Shown here piece after piece: positions 1-6,663 of a DNA stretch of 13,353 bases. How positions within the stretch are numbered: position 1 is the stretch's first letter; each line of letters opens with the position of its first letter. The notes under the pieces are model-generated. The model did no database searches and was not told the DNA's origin. It worked only from the letters and a program-made list of their open reading frames with translations. This DNA comes from Bacteroidales bacterium (GTDB lineage: Bacteria; Bacteroidota; Bacteroidia; Bacteroidales; UBA932): NCBI GenBank assembly GCA_023227835.1, contig JALOCI010000064.1, positions 1 through 13,353 on the forward strand, written 5' to 3'. The translations under genes and the position numbers were made by a program.

Positions 1-33
1 TTAAGGAGGATAAAGCCAAAAAAGACAAATTAA
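1..33 (+). CDS. Probable 3' end of an upstream gene (partial)
   Basis: Reading from base 1 gives ten codons (LRRIKPKKTN) and a TAA at 31-33, four bases before the pyrC start. A second frame, from base 3, is also open and lysine-rich and runs to a TAA at 51-53, inside pyrC, so the true frame is uncertain. Frame 2 is closed at once. The purine-rich AGGAGG at 4-9 lies too far from the ATG at 38 to serve as a ribosome binding site. The short distance suggests that pyrC is a downstream member of an operon. The product cannot be identified from so few residues. Confidence 0.3.
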   Translation, partial: LRRIKPKKTN

Positions 34-37
34 CTTT

Positions 38-1378
38 ATGTCAATACTTATAAATAACGGAAATATAATCAATGAAGGACTTTCATATAAAGGAAGTCTT
101 TTATTGGTTGATGATAGAATTAACAAGATTATTCATTCCGGGGAATCTTTGCCTGATGCTGATGTTATAATTGATGCCGAAGGAATGAATATTGTTCCAG
201 GTATTATTGATGACCAGGTGCACTTCAGAGAACCCGGGAATACACATAAAGGGAATATCGAGAGCGAGAGTGCCGCTGCAGTATTGGGTGGTGTAACGTC
301 ATACATGGACATGCCAAACAACAATCCGGCTACTACAACAATAGAATTGCTTGAGGCAAAAAATGAAATAGCAAGCCGAAGCTCATTTGCAAACTGGTCT
401 TTCTATTTGGGAGCAACCAATAGCAATATTGAAGAACTAAACAAGGTCAATCCGGAATTCACGTGTGGAATAAAGGTCTTTATGGGCTCATCTACGGGAA
501 ATATGCTTGTCGATGATCCGATTATGCTGCAGAGGATTTTCAAAGAGTGTAAAATTTTAATAGCTACTCATTGTGAAGATGAACCCATTATTCAGGAAAA
601 TCTCAGAATTGCGAGGGAGAAATATCAAGATAACATTCCGTTTTCTGAACACCCATACATAAGAAGCCGCGAAGCTTGTATAAAGTCCACACAAAAAGCT
701 GTGGAACTTGCGGTCAGACATCACAGCCGTTTACATATACTTCACATAAGTACGGCTGAAGAGATAGAGATAATAAAAGAGGCATCCCTGAAGAATCCCG
801 CAATTACCGGTGAGGTTTGTGTACATTACATGCTACTGGACAAATCCGATTACGACTCTTATGGAAGTTTAATGAAATGTAATCCGGCAATAAAGGAGGA
901 GAGAGACAAAACAGCCATAATAAAGGCAGTTAAAGAGGGCACAATCAAAGTAGTTGCGACTGATCATGCACCTCACACCATGGAAGAGAAATCAGAAGGA
1001 TACCTGAAGGCTCCGTCAGGGCTACCTCTCGTTCAACACAGCTTTCAAATTATGTGGGATCTGCATAAAGCCGGACATTTTTCACAATTTGATGTAATTG
1101 ACAGACTCTCCCACTCTCCCGCAGCTAATTTTAAAATTAAAGACAGGGGATACATAAGAGAGGGATATTACGCTGATATTATGATATTCAATCCAGACCT
1201 TGAAGACTGCATAACTACAAAGAATCCTGCTTATAAATGCGGATGGTCTCCATTCAAAAAAGAGAGTTTCAGTTCTTCTATAATTCACACTTTTGTAAAT
1301 GGTCAGCACATTGTCGAGAATGGGAAGCTTACAGGAAGAAAAGCCGGAAAAAGATTAGAATTCAATTATGGGAAATAA
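38..1378 (+). CDS. pyrC: Dihydroorotase, class I type (pyrimidine biosynthesis)
   Basis: This enzyme cyclises carbamoyl-aspartate to dihydroorotate, the third step of de novo UMP synthesis, in the cytoplasm. The 446-residue protein has the amidohydrolase barrel: the first metal-site strand at 58-67 (DDQVHFREPG), the substrate-contact region MPNNNP at 92-97, the bridging lysine K146 in GIKVFMG, metal-ligand histidines H178 (ATHCED) and H236 (LHILHIS), and the catalytic aspartate D309 in ATDHAPH. The length fits class I dihydroorotases. The usual HxH of the first strand reads Q60-V-H62 here; as I recall, this is common in Bacteroidetes homologues, but it removes a textbook zinc ligand. The ATG at 38 gives a normal N-terminus. 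The gene overlaps the following transporter gene by 11 bases. An allantoinase or hydantoinase is less likely given the DHOase-type MPNNNP and GIKVFMGSS motifs. Confidence 0.93.
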   Translation: MSILINNGNIINEGLSYKGSLLLVDDRINKIIHSGESLPDADVIIDAEGMNIVPGIIDDQVHFREPGNTHKGNIESESAAAVLGGVTSYMDMPNNNPATTTIELLEAKNEIASRSSFANWSFYLGATNSNIEELNKVNPEFTCGIKVFMGSSTGNMLVDDPIMLQRIFKECKILIATHCEDEPIIQENLRIAREKYQDNIPFSEHPYIRSREACIKSTQKAVELAVRHHSRLHILHISTAEEIEIIKEASLKNPAITGEVCVHYMLLDKSDYDSYGSLMKCNPAIKEERDKTAIIKAVKEGTIKVVATDHAPHTMEEKSEGYLKAPSGLPLVQHSFQIMWDLHKAGHFSQFDVIDRLSHSPAANFKIKDRGYIREGYYADIMIFNPDLEDCITTKNPAYKCGWSPFKKESFSSSIIHTFVNGQHIVENGKLTGRKAGKRLEFNYGK

Positions 1379-2273
1379 GTACTCACCTGTAGTTTTCATA
1401 TCTGTCACAACAGCAATAATATTATGGGGATTCTCTTTTATCTGGACCAATATGCTGCTTCAGATTGAAGTGCCGGTATATACGATAGTGTTTTTCAGAA
1501 TAGTTATTGCTTCCATTATACTGACAATCGTATCACTCTCAATAAAACGTCTGCAGAAGATAGCCAGGCGAGATATTCCGTGGTTATTGCTTTTAGTTCT
1601 TTTTGAACCGTTTCTTTACTTCATTGGAGAGACTTTCGGGTTAAAAGCAGTGAACTCTCCCACTCTGGGGGCTATAGTTATAGCAACAATACCTATTTTT
1701 TCTTTGATTGCCGGTATATGGATATACAAAGAAAGAATCTCAAAACTTAATATTTTCGGAATAGCAATAACTCTTCCCGGAATACTTCTGGTAGTACTTG
1801 AAAACGGATGGGGCAACGGAGCTCATATCAATGGTGTAATATTACTGTTTCTAGCGGTCTTCTCTGCAACAGGTTATTCAGTTGTTGTAAAAAGACTTGC
1901 GGCTAAGTATAACAGTTATACTATTGTAACATATCAGAATATTATAGGGATGTTTTATTTTCTGCCTCTGTTTTTGAGTTATGACTTTAAAGAATTCTCC
2001 CCGGAGCGTGTTTTAAGTACAGAAATAATAATTCCGATAATAGCTCTTGCCGCTCTCTGTTCGGCGCTTGCATTCATACTCTTTGTCAATTCAATAAAGG
2101 TGCTTGGTGTTGCAAGAACAAATATTTTCACATCACTGATACCTGCCATTTCAGCCTACGGAGCGTATATGTTGGGACAGGAGAATATGAGTACGAGTAA
2201 AGTTGTCGGCATAATAATAGTTATAGCCGGCGTAATAATTGCGCAAAAAGAGAAGAGGGTTATTTCGTCCTGA
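1368..2273 (+). CDS. EamA-family (drug/metabolite transporter superfamily) permease
   Basis: This is an inner-membrane permease of 301 residues, the usual length for a two-repeat EamA protein. About ten hydrophobic segments can be seen, near residues 8-28, 38-58, 70-88, 98-118, 127-145, 155-172, 185-204, 219-240, 250-268 and 277-293. The two halves repeat the same pattern: residues around 90-145 (SPTLGAIVIATIPIF, then YKERIS and a glycine-rich helix) correspond to 245-292 (LGVARTNIFTSLIPAISA, then GQENMSTSKVVG). Family members export amino acids, metabolites or drugs; the substrate cannot be read from the sequence. The ATG at 1368 lies inside the last codons of pyrC, so the two are probably translated in coupling. 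The last 14 bases overlap the end of tex on the other strand, with no terminator between them. Confidence 0.88.
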   Translation: MGNKYSPVVFISVTTAIILWGFSFIWTNMLLQIEVPVYTIVFFRIVIASIILTIVSLSIKRLQKIARRDIPWLLLLVLFEPFLYFIGETFGLKAVNSPTLGAIVIATIPIFSLIAGIWIYKERISKLNIFGIAITLPGILLVVLENGWGNGAHINGVILLFLAVFSATGYSVVVKRLAAKYNSYTIVTYQNIIGMFYFLPLFLSYDFKEFSPERVLSTEIIIPIIALAALCSALAFILFVNSIKVLGVARTNIFTSLIPAISAYGAYMLGQENMSTSKVVGIIIVIAGVIIAQKEKRVISS

Positions 2274-4401
2274 GACTTAACTGGACACGACCTCTTTTCA
2301 GATCTACTTCTATCACCCTTACATTAACATGTTGCTGCAGTTTAACAACATCGGCAGGGTTAGAGATATACTTGTCGGCCATTTGAGAAATATGTATAAG
2401 GCCGTCCTGCTTTATGCCAATATCAACAAATGCTCCAAAATTCGTGATATTTGTCACAATACCAGGAAGTAGCATATCTACACGGAGATCTTCAATCGTT
2501 TGAATATCCGGAGAAAACTCCATCACCTTTGCTGACTGGCGAGGATCCCTTCCCGGTTTGGCGAGTTCAGCCATAATATCATTCAATGTAGGAAGTCCTA
2601 CATCTTCAGCAACATAACGTTTTATATCAAGTTGTTTTCTAGTTAATTCATCATTGATAATATCCGAAATAGATCTCTTTATATCCTTAGCCATCTTCTC
2701 GACCAATGCATATCTCTCGGGATGAACAGCAGAATTATCAAGAGGATTCTCAGAATCTGGTATTCTTAAAAAACCAGCACACTGTTCAAAAGCTTTGTCT
2801 CCAAGACGTTTTACTTTTTTTAGCTCCAGACGTGATCTGAAAGGGCCGTTTTTATCCCGGTAATCTACAATACTCTGAGCAATAGATGGCCCAATTCCCG
2901 ATACATAGCTGAGAAGATGCTTGCTGGCTGTGTTAAGGTTAACACCGACTCTATTTACACAACTTTCAACTGTGTTATCCAGCATCTCTTTTAAAAGAGT
3001 CTGATCAACATCATGCTGATATTGTCCGATGCCAAGTGACTTAGGATCAATCTTAACCAATTCTGCAAGCGGGTCCATTGCTCTTCTTCCTATTGAAACA
3101 GCACCTCTTACAGTAACATCATAATCCGGGAACTCCTCTCTTGCTACAGATGAGGCGGAATAAACAGATGCTCCATCCTCACTTACAGCATATACCTGAA
3201 TTGAAGATGGTAAAGCTATTTTCTTTATGAACGATTCTGTTTCACGGCTTGCTGTACCGTCTCCTATTGCAATAACCTCAATTTTATATGATTCAACTAA
3301 GTTTGATATTTTTTTTATTGAGGATATCTTGTCATTCTGAGGAGGGTGCGGAAAGATGGTATCATTATGGAGTAACCTTCCCTGAGCATCAAGACACACC
3401 ACCTTACATCCGGTTCTAAAGCCCGGATCAATGGCAAGAACCCTCTTTTGACCTACAGGAGGAGCGAGTAAGAGTGCAGTAAGATTCTCCCCGAATACTT
3501 TTACAGACTCCAGATCTGCCTTTTCTTTTGCTATGCGTAAGGTTTCATTCTCAATAGAGGGATTCAGGAGTCTTTTGTATGAATCGTCTATAGCACCTGT
3601 GATCTGCTGCAGAGTGCTTTTACTATAACTTGCATCTCTAGGTAATATCTGTCTTTTTATAATTTCAATCGATTCATCTGTATCAGGCTCAATCTTGATT
3701 GTAAGTTCTCCGTCTTTCTCGCCCCTTAATATGGCCAGCAACCTGTGAGAAGGGATATTACCCAAATTGCCGCTGAAATCAAAATAGTTTTTGTACTTGC
3801 TGGAATCCTCATCTTGAACTTTTTTTTGAGGTGATGAGCAAATTTTAGCTTTTCTAAGGTAGTTTGCTCTTAATTGCTGCCTTATTACAGGATGCTCACT
3901 TATCCATTCAGCAATTATATCCCTTGCTCCGGAAAGAGCCTTATCAATATTATCTATAGTGTCATTAAGATAATTATATGCAGCCTTTTCGCAATCATTA
4001 ACTTTAAAGGAAAATATAAGAGTTGCCAAAGGTTCCAATCCATTCTCCTTGGCAATGGATGCTTTTGTCTTTCTCTTTGGCTTATACGGAAGGTATATAT
4101 CTTCAAGCCTGTTTATATCCAATGTCTCATCGATAGCGGCTCTCAGATCATCCGTCATCTTCTCCTGCTCTTCAATACTCTTTATAATGGCAGACTTTCT
4201 TTTGTCCAATTCTATGAACCGGGTATAGTAATGCTTGATCTCTGAGACCTGAACCTCGTCCAGTGCTCCTGTCCTCTCTTTTCTGTATCTGGAAATAAAA
4301 GGGATTGTGGCTCCTTCATCAAAAAGCTGTATACAATGTTCCACCTGCCATGCAGAAATTGACATTGTAGAACAGATGTATTTAATATATATGCTATTCA
4401 T
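2260..4401 (-). CDS. tex: Tex-family RNA-binding transcription accessory protein (S1 domain)
   Basis: Tex is a cytoplasmic nucleic-acid-binding protein linked to RNA polymerase and RNA turnover; its exact role is not settled. From the ATG at 4401 the protein has 713 residues and starts MNSIYIKYICST, which lines up with Tex N-termini ahead of DEGATIPFISRYRKE. In order it has the helical Tex N-terminal region (about 1-190), a YqgF/RNase H-like domain (about 319-450, with AIDPGFRTG and AIGDGTASRETE), a helix-hairpin-helix region (about 486-546, with SYVSGIGPSIAQSIVDYR), and a C-terminal S1 domain (about 643-711, with GIVTNITNFGAFVDIG and DGLIHISQM). The open frame continues to an ATG at 4458 (732 residues), but those 19 extra residues lie inside clc and do not fit the family. 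The start overlaps the clc stop by 8 bases. The 3' end overlaps the EamA gene. Confidence 0.93.
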   Translation of the reverse strand: MNSIYIKYICSTMSISAWQVEHCIQLFDEGATIPFISRYRKERTGALDEVQVSEIKHYYTRFIELDKRKSAIIKSIEEQEKMTDDLRAAIDETLDINRLEDIYLPYKPKRKTKASIAKENGLEPLATLIFSFKVNDCEKAAYNYLNDTIDNIDKALSGARDIIAEWISEHPVIRQQLRANYLRKAKICSSPQKKVQDEDSSKYKNYFDFSGNLGNIPSHRLLAILRGEKDGELTIKIEPDTDESIEIIKRQILPRDASYSKSTLQQITGAIDDSYKRLLNPSIENETLRIAKEKADLESVKVFGENLTALLLAPPVGQKRVLAIDPGFRTGCKVVCLDAQGRLLHNDTIFPHPPQNDKISSIKKISNLVESYKIEVIAIGDGTASRETESFIKKIALPSSIQVYAVSEDGASVYSASSVAREEFPDYDVTVRGAVSIGRRAMDPLAELVKIDPKSLGIGQYQHDVDQTLLKEMLDNTVESCVNRVGVNLNTASKHLLSYVSGIGPSIAQSIVDYRDKNGPFRSRLELKKVKRLGDKAFEQCAGFLRIPDSENPLDNSAVHPERYALVEKMAKDIKRSISDIINDELTRKQLDIKRYVAEDVGLPTLNDIMAELAKPGRDPRQSAKVMEFSPDIQTIEDLRVDMLLPGIVTNITNFGAFVDIGIKQDGLIHISQMADKYISNPADVVKLQQHVNVRVIEVDLKRGRVQLSLRTK

Positions 4402-6160
4402 GTGAAACTTGTTGTAATTGTTCTCTGTAAGCAAAGAAGATTTTAGATTTGGAGACAAATCCCTTATAGTGGCCTTCCAGATCTATAACCGGAAGATTCC
4501 ACGCCTTACTCTCTTCAAATTTCTTCATAACGGATTCCATCTTCTCTCTTTCGTATACATAAGCCGGTGGTTCAACCATAATATCTGACACCTGTTTTGT
4601 ATCATATAGCGATAGATCGAACATTATATGACGGATATCGTCAAGTAAAATAATTCCGGCAAAATAACCATCTGAAGTAACAACCGGAAAAACATTTCTT
4701 TTGCAATTTGCTATTACATTTACAAGATCCCTAAGGTATCTCTGAGGCTCTATTGTGATAAAATCAGTTTCAATTAAATCTGCTGTCTTTAACAATGTAA
4801 GTACTGCCTTATCACTGTCATGTGTCAGTAAATCTCCCTGATTGGCGATTCTTTTTGTATATATAGAGTACGTTTCAAACCTTCTCATTGTAGCAAAAGA
4901 GACTACCGAAGCAATAATCAGCGGCAAAAATAAGACATAACCTCCTGTTATTTCAGCTATTAAAAATATTGCAGTCATTGGGGCCTGCATAACTCCGGCC
5001 ATAAGTCCGGCCATACCGACAAGAGTGAAGTTCGCTTCCGGGATATCATATCCTCCAGCTAAATTAACTATTCTGCTAAAAACAAAACCTAACAATCCCC
5101 CTACAATAAGAGTCGGTCCGAAAGTTCCTCCGACCCCCCCTCCGGCGTTAGTCAAAGACATTGCCAAAACCTTAAGTATAAGGACAGCAAGAAAGAAAAT
5201 CGGAATTGCCCAAGGGTTGCTTAGCAGGCTTCCAAATACAGTAGTACCTATAGCCTGATCAGTATTATTATTTAATAAAAATGTTAAAGAGTCATATCCT
5301 TCACCATATAAGGGAGGGAATAGAAAAATAAGAAGGCCCAGAGATAATGCCGAAATAATCCATCGTAAATACGGTCTTTTAATCATTCTTATCTTATCTT
5401 CCATAAACAGGGTCGTCCTCATGAAATAAAGCGAAAAAACACCGCAGACAACTCCCAGAATTATATAAAACGGGATGTTCTTCATATGAAAAATCTGAAT
5501 GCTGTTACTAAAGACGACAGATTCTCCAAGACAGATGAATGATACAGTAGCAGCAGTAACTGCAGATACAATTAAAGGGACAATTGAGGTCATCGAGATA
5601 TTAAACATCAGTATCTCAAGAGTGAACAAAATACCAGCAAGAGGAGCTTTAAAAATACCTGCAACGGCTCCGGCTGCACCACAACCAAGCAGGATTGTCA
5701 TATTCTTATATGACAGGCCTAATTTTTGAGCCAGATTTGAACCTATCGCAGCACCGGTATATACTATAGGAGCCTCAGCACCTACAGATCCGCCAAATCC
5801 GATAGTAATTGAACTGGAGACCAAAGAGCTCCATACGTTATGACTTTTTATCTTTGATTCATGCTTTGCAACAGCTTTCAGAACCTTAGTTACACCATGG
5901 CTGATATTGTCCTTGACAATATACTTTACAAACAAAAATGAGACCAGCATTCCTAAACCGGGGTATACAAGGTAGGGCCAACTTTCAGAAACCCCACTAA
6001 ACCAGCCTTTGAGAAACTGGCTGACATAATAAATTGAGTATTTAAGAGTAACTGCGGCCAAACCGCTGCATAAGCCTACTATAAGTGCCAGAAAGAGCAT
6101 TTTGTTACTCTCCGGCATCTCATGGATTTTATTTTTCAGATTATCTGATAATGATGTCAT
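4394..6160 (-). CDS. ClC-family chloride channel/transporter with C-terminal CBS pair
   Basis: This is an integral membrane anion transporter. Numbered from the ATG at 6160 (588 residues), the ClC core covers about 20-430. The anion-site serine is probably S87 in ISHGVTKV. The gating glutamate is E129 in GGSVGAEAP. The GxFxP-type segment appears as GGGVGGTFGPTLIVGG, and a tyrosine in SIYTKRIANQGD is the probable inner-gate residue. Two CBS domains follow (about 465-585), which in this family bind nucleotides or regulate gating. In APLAGILFTLEIL the second acid of the usual EE pair, the internal proton glutamate of exchangers, is isoleucine (I183). The open frame reaches a GTG at 6169, three codons upstream, but the ATG is the better start. 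The stop overlaps the tex start. A hairpin terminator ends about 17 bases before the ATG, and I see no convincing promoter. Confidence 0.92.
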   Translation of the reverse strand: MTSLSDNLKNKIHEMPESNKMLFLALIVGLCSGLAAVTLKYSIYYVSQFLKGWFSGVSESWPYLVYPGLGMLVSFLFVKYIVKDNISHGVTKVLKAVAKHESKIKSHNVWSSLVSSSITIGFGGSVGAEAPIVYTGAAIGSNLAQKLGLSYKNMTILLGCGAAGAVAGIFKAPLAGILFTLEILMFNISMTSIVPLIVSAVTAATVSFICLGESVVFSNSIQIFHMKNIPFYIILGVVCGVFSLYFMRTTLFMEDKIRMIKRPYLRWIISALSLGLLIFLFPPLYGEGYDSLTFLLNNNTDQAIGTTVFGSLLSNPWAIPIFFLAVLILKVLAMSLTNAGGGVGGTFGPTLIVGGLLGFVFSRIVNLAGGYDIPEANFTLVGMAGLMAGVMQAPMTAIFLIAEITGGYVLFLPLIIASVVSFATMRRFETYSIYTKRIANQGDLLTHDSDKAVLTLLKTADLIETDFITIEPQRYLRDLVNVIANCKRNVFPVVTSDGYFAGIILLDDIRHIMFDLSLYDTKQVSDIMVEPPAYVYEREKMESVMKKFEESKAWNLPVIDLEGHYKGFVSKSKIFFAYREQLQQVSHE

Positions 6161-6177
6161 ATATAACACGAAAATAC

Positions 6178-6205
6178 AAAAAAAGGCTGAATAAATACCC
6201 AGCCT
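6178..6205 (-). terminator. Rho-independent terminator after the small acidic gene
   Basis: Read on the - strand, a 6-base-pair perfect stem AGGCTG/CAGCCT (6205-6200 and 6189-6184) with a 10-base loop is followed directly by a run of seven T (6184-6178, the first T closing the stem). It lies 26 bases after the stop of the acidic protein gene and ends 17 bases before the clc start codon. It should end the agcS-argS-ygiQ-acidic protein unit, at least in part, and separates it from clc-tex. The stem is short, so read-through is likely. Confidence 0.72.
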
Positions 6206-6231
6206 GACAAAAGTTAAATGCAGAAAATAGA

Positions 6232-6597
6232 TTAGTCTTCGGGATCTTCCTCGTCTGCAAAAGCAGGTGCAGCATCGTCATCTGGAAATTCATCCGGTTC
6301 ATCTCCGTCATCGTCAGAAATTCCTGAACCAAATAATCCCTGTTCTGCATCCTCATAGTCATCTATTTTGACGTCAATCTTTACAAGATAAATAGCATCA
6401 GGGACTTCCAGAGAAATTGCATAGAAGAAAGTTCCATCAGGTTTATCCACCTTGAAAATCTCTCCCATGTAATCCGCATAGCCCTTTGGATACTTCTCTT
6501 TAAAAGCAGCCATGAGCTCAGGGTTCATATTGGCATAACTAATTACAGCTCTGCGCTTTGTCGAATTCATTTTAGTAGTATTACTCTTCTTATCCAT
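6232..6597 (-). CDS. Small conserved hypothetical protein with very acidic C-terminus
   Basis: The function is unknown. From the ATG at 6597 the protein has 121 residues: a basic N-terminus (MDKKSNTTKMNSTKRRAVISY), a compact middle part (about 20-78) with FKEKYPKGYADYMGEIFKVDKPDGTFFYAISLE-type sequence split by glycines, and an acidic tail. Residues 79-121 contain 21 Asp or Glu out of 43. No signal peptide or membrane segment is visible, so it is probably cytoplasmic. I recall similar proteins in many Bacteroidetes, sometimes mislabelled as DNA primase, but nothing here supports a primase. The open frame extends to a TTG at 6657, but that region holds a possible promoter. An ATG at 6570 (MNSTKRR) is the main alternative start. 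The gene begins 66 bases after ygiQ ends and is followed by a terminator. Confidence 0.82.
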   Translation of the reverse strand: MDKKSNTTKMNSTKRRAVISYANMNPELMAAFKEKYPKGYADYMGEIFKVDKPDGTFFYAISLEVPDAIYLVKIDVKIDDYEDAEQGLFGSGISDDDGDEPDEFPDDDAAPAFADEEDPED

Positions 6598-6628
6598 TAC
6601 TAAAGTGGGTTCAATACTGTTTGGGCTG

Positions 6629-6658
6629 CAATTATAGTGCAAATTTTTATAATACAAC
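6629..6658 (-). promoter_or_regulatory. Possible Bacteroidetes-type promoter for the small acidic gene
   Basis: On the - strand, GTTG (6658-6655) is followed after 18 bases by TATAATTG (6636-6629). The Bacteroidetes primary-sigma consensus is TTTG, about 19 bases, then TAnnTTTG, so each element has one mismatch. Transcription would start near 6622 and leave a leader of roughly 25 bases before the ATG at 6597. The site lies just past the ygiQ stop, which would allow the acidic protein to be made independently of the upstream operon. This rests on pattern matching only. Confidence 0.42.
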
Positions 6659-6663
6659 CCATT

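Noticed and set aside
4..9. AGGAGG as a Shine-Dalgarno site for pyrC
   Set aside because: It ends 28 bases before the pyrC ATG, too far to place the ribosome, and Bacteroidetes make little use of Shine-Dalgarno pairing.
3874..4245. 123-codon + strand open frame
   Set aside because: It lies fully antisense to the well-supported tex gene, has no recognisable domain, and mirrors the tex codon pattern. It is a shadow frame.
4402..4458. Upstream ATG start for tex (19 more residues)
   Set aside because: The extra residues lie wholly inside clc and do not match Tex N-termini; the ATG at 4401 gives the family start and an 8-base overlap typical of coupled genes.
6598..6657. Longer N-terminus of the small acidic protein
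   Set aside because: The start codon would be TTG, and the region carries promoter-like elements; the ATG at 6597 gives a basic N-terminus consistent with the family.
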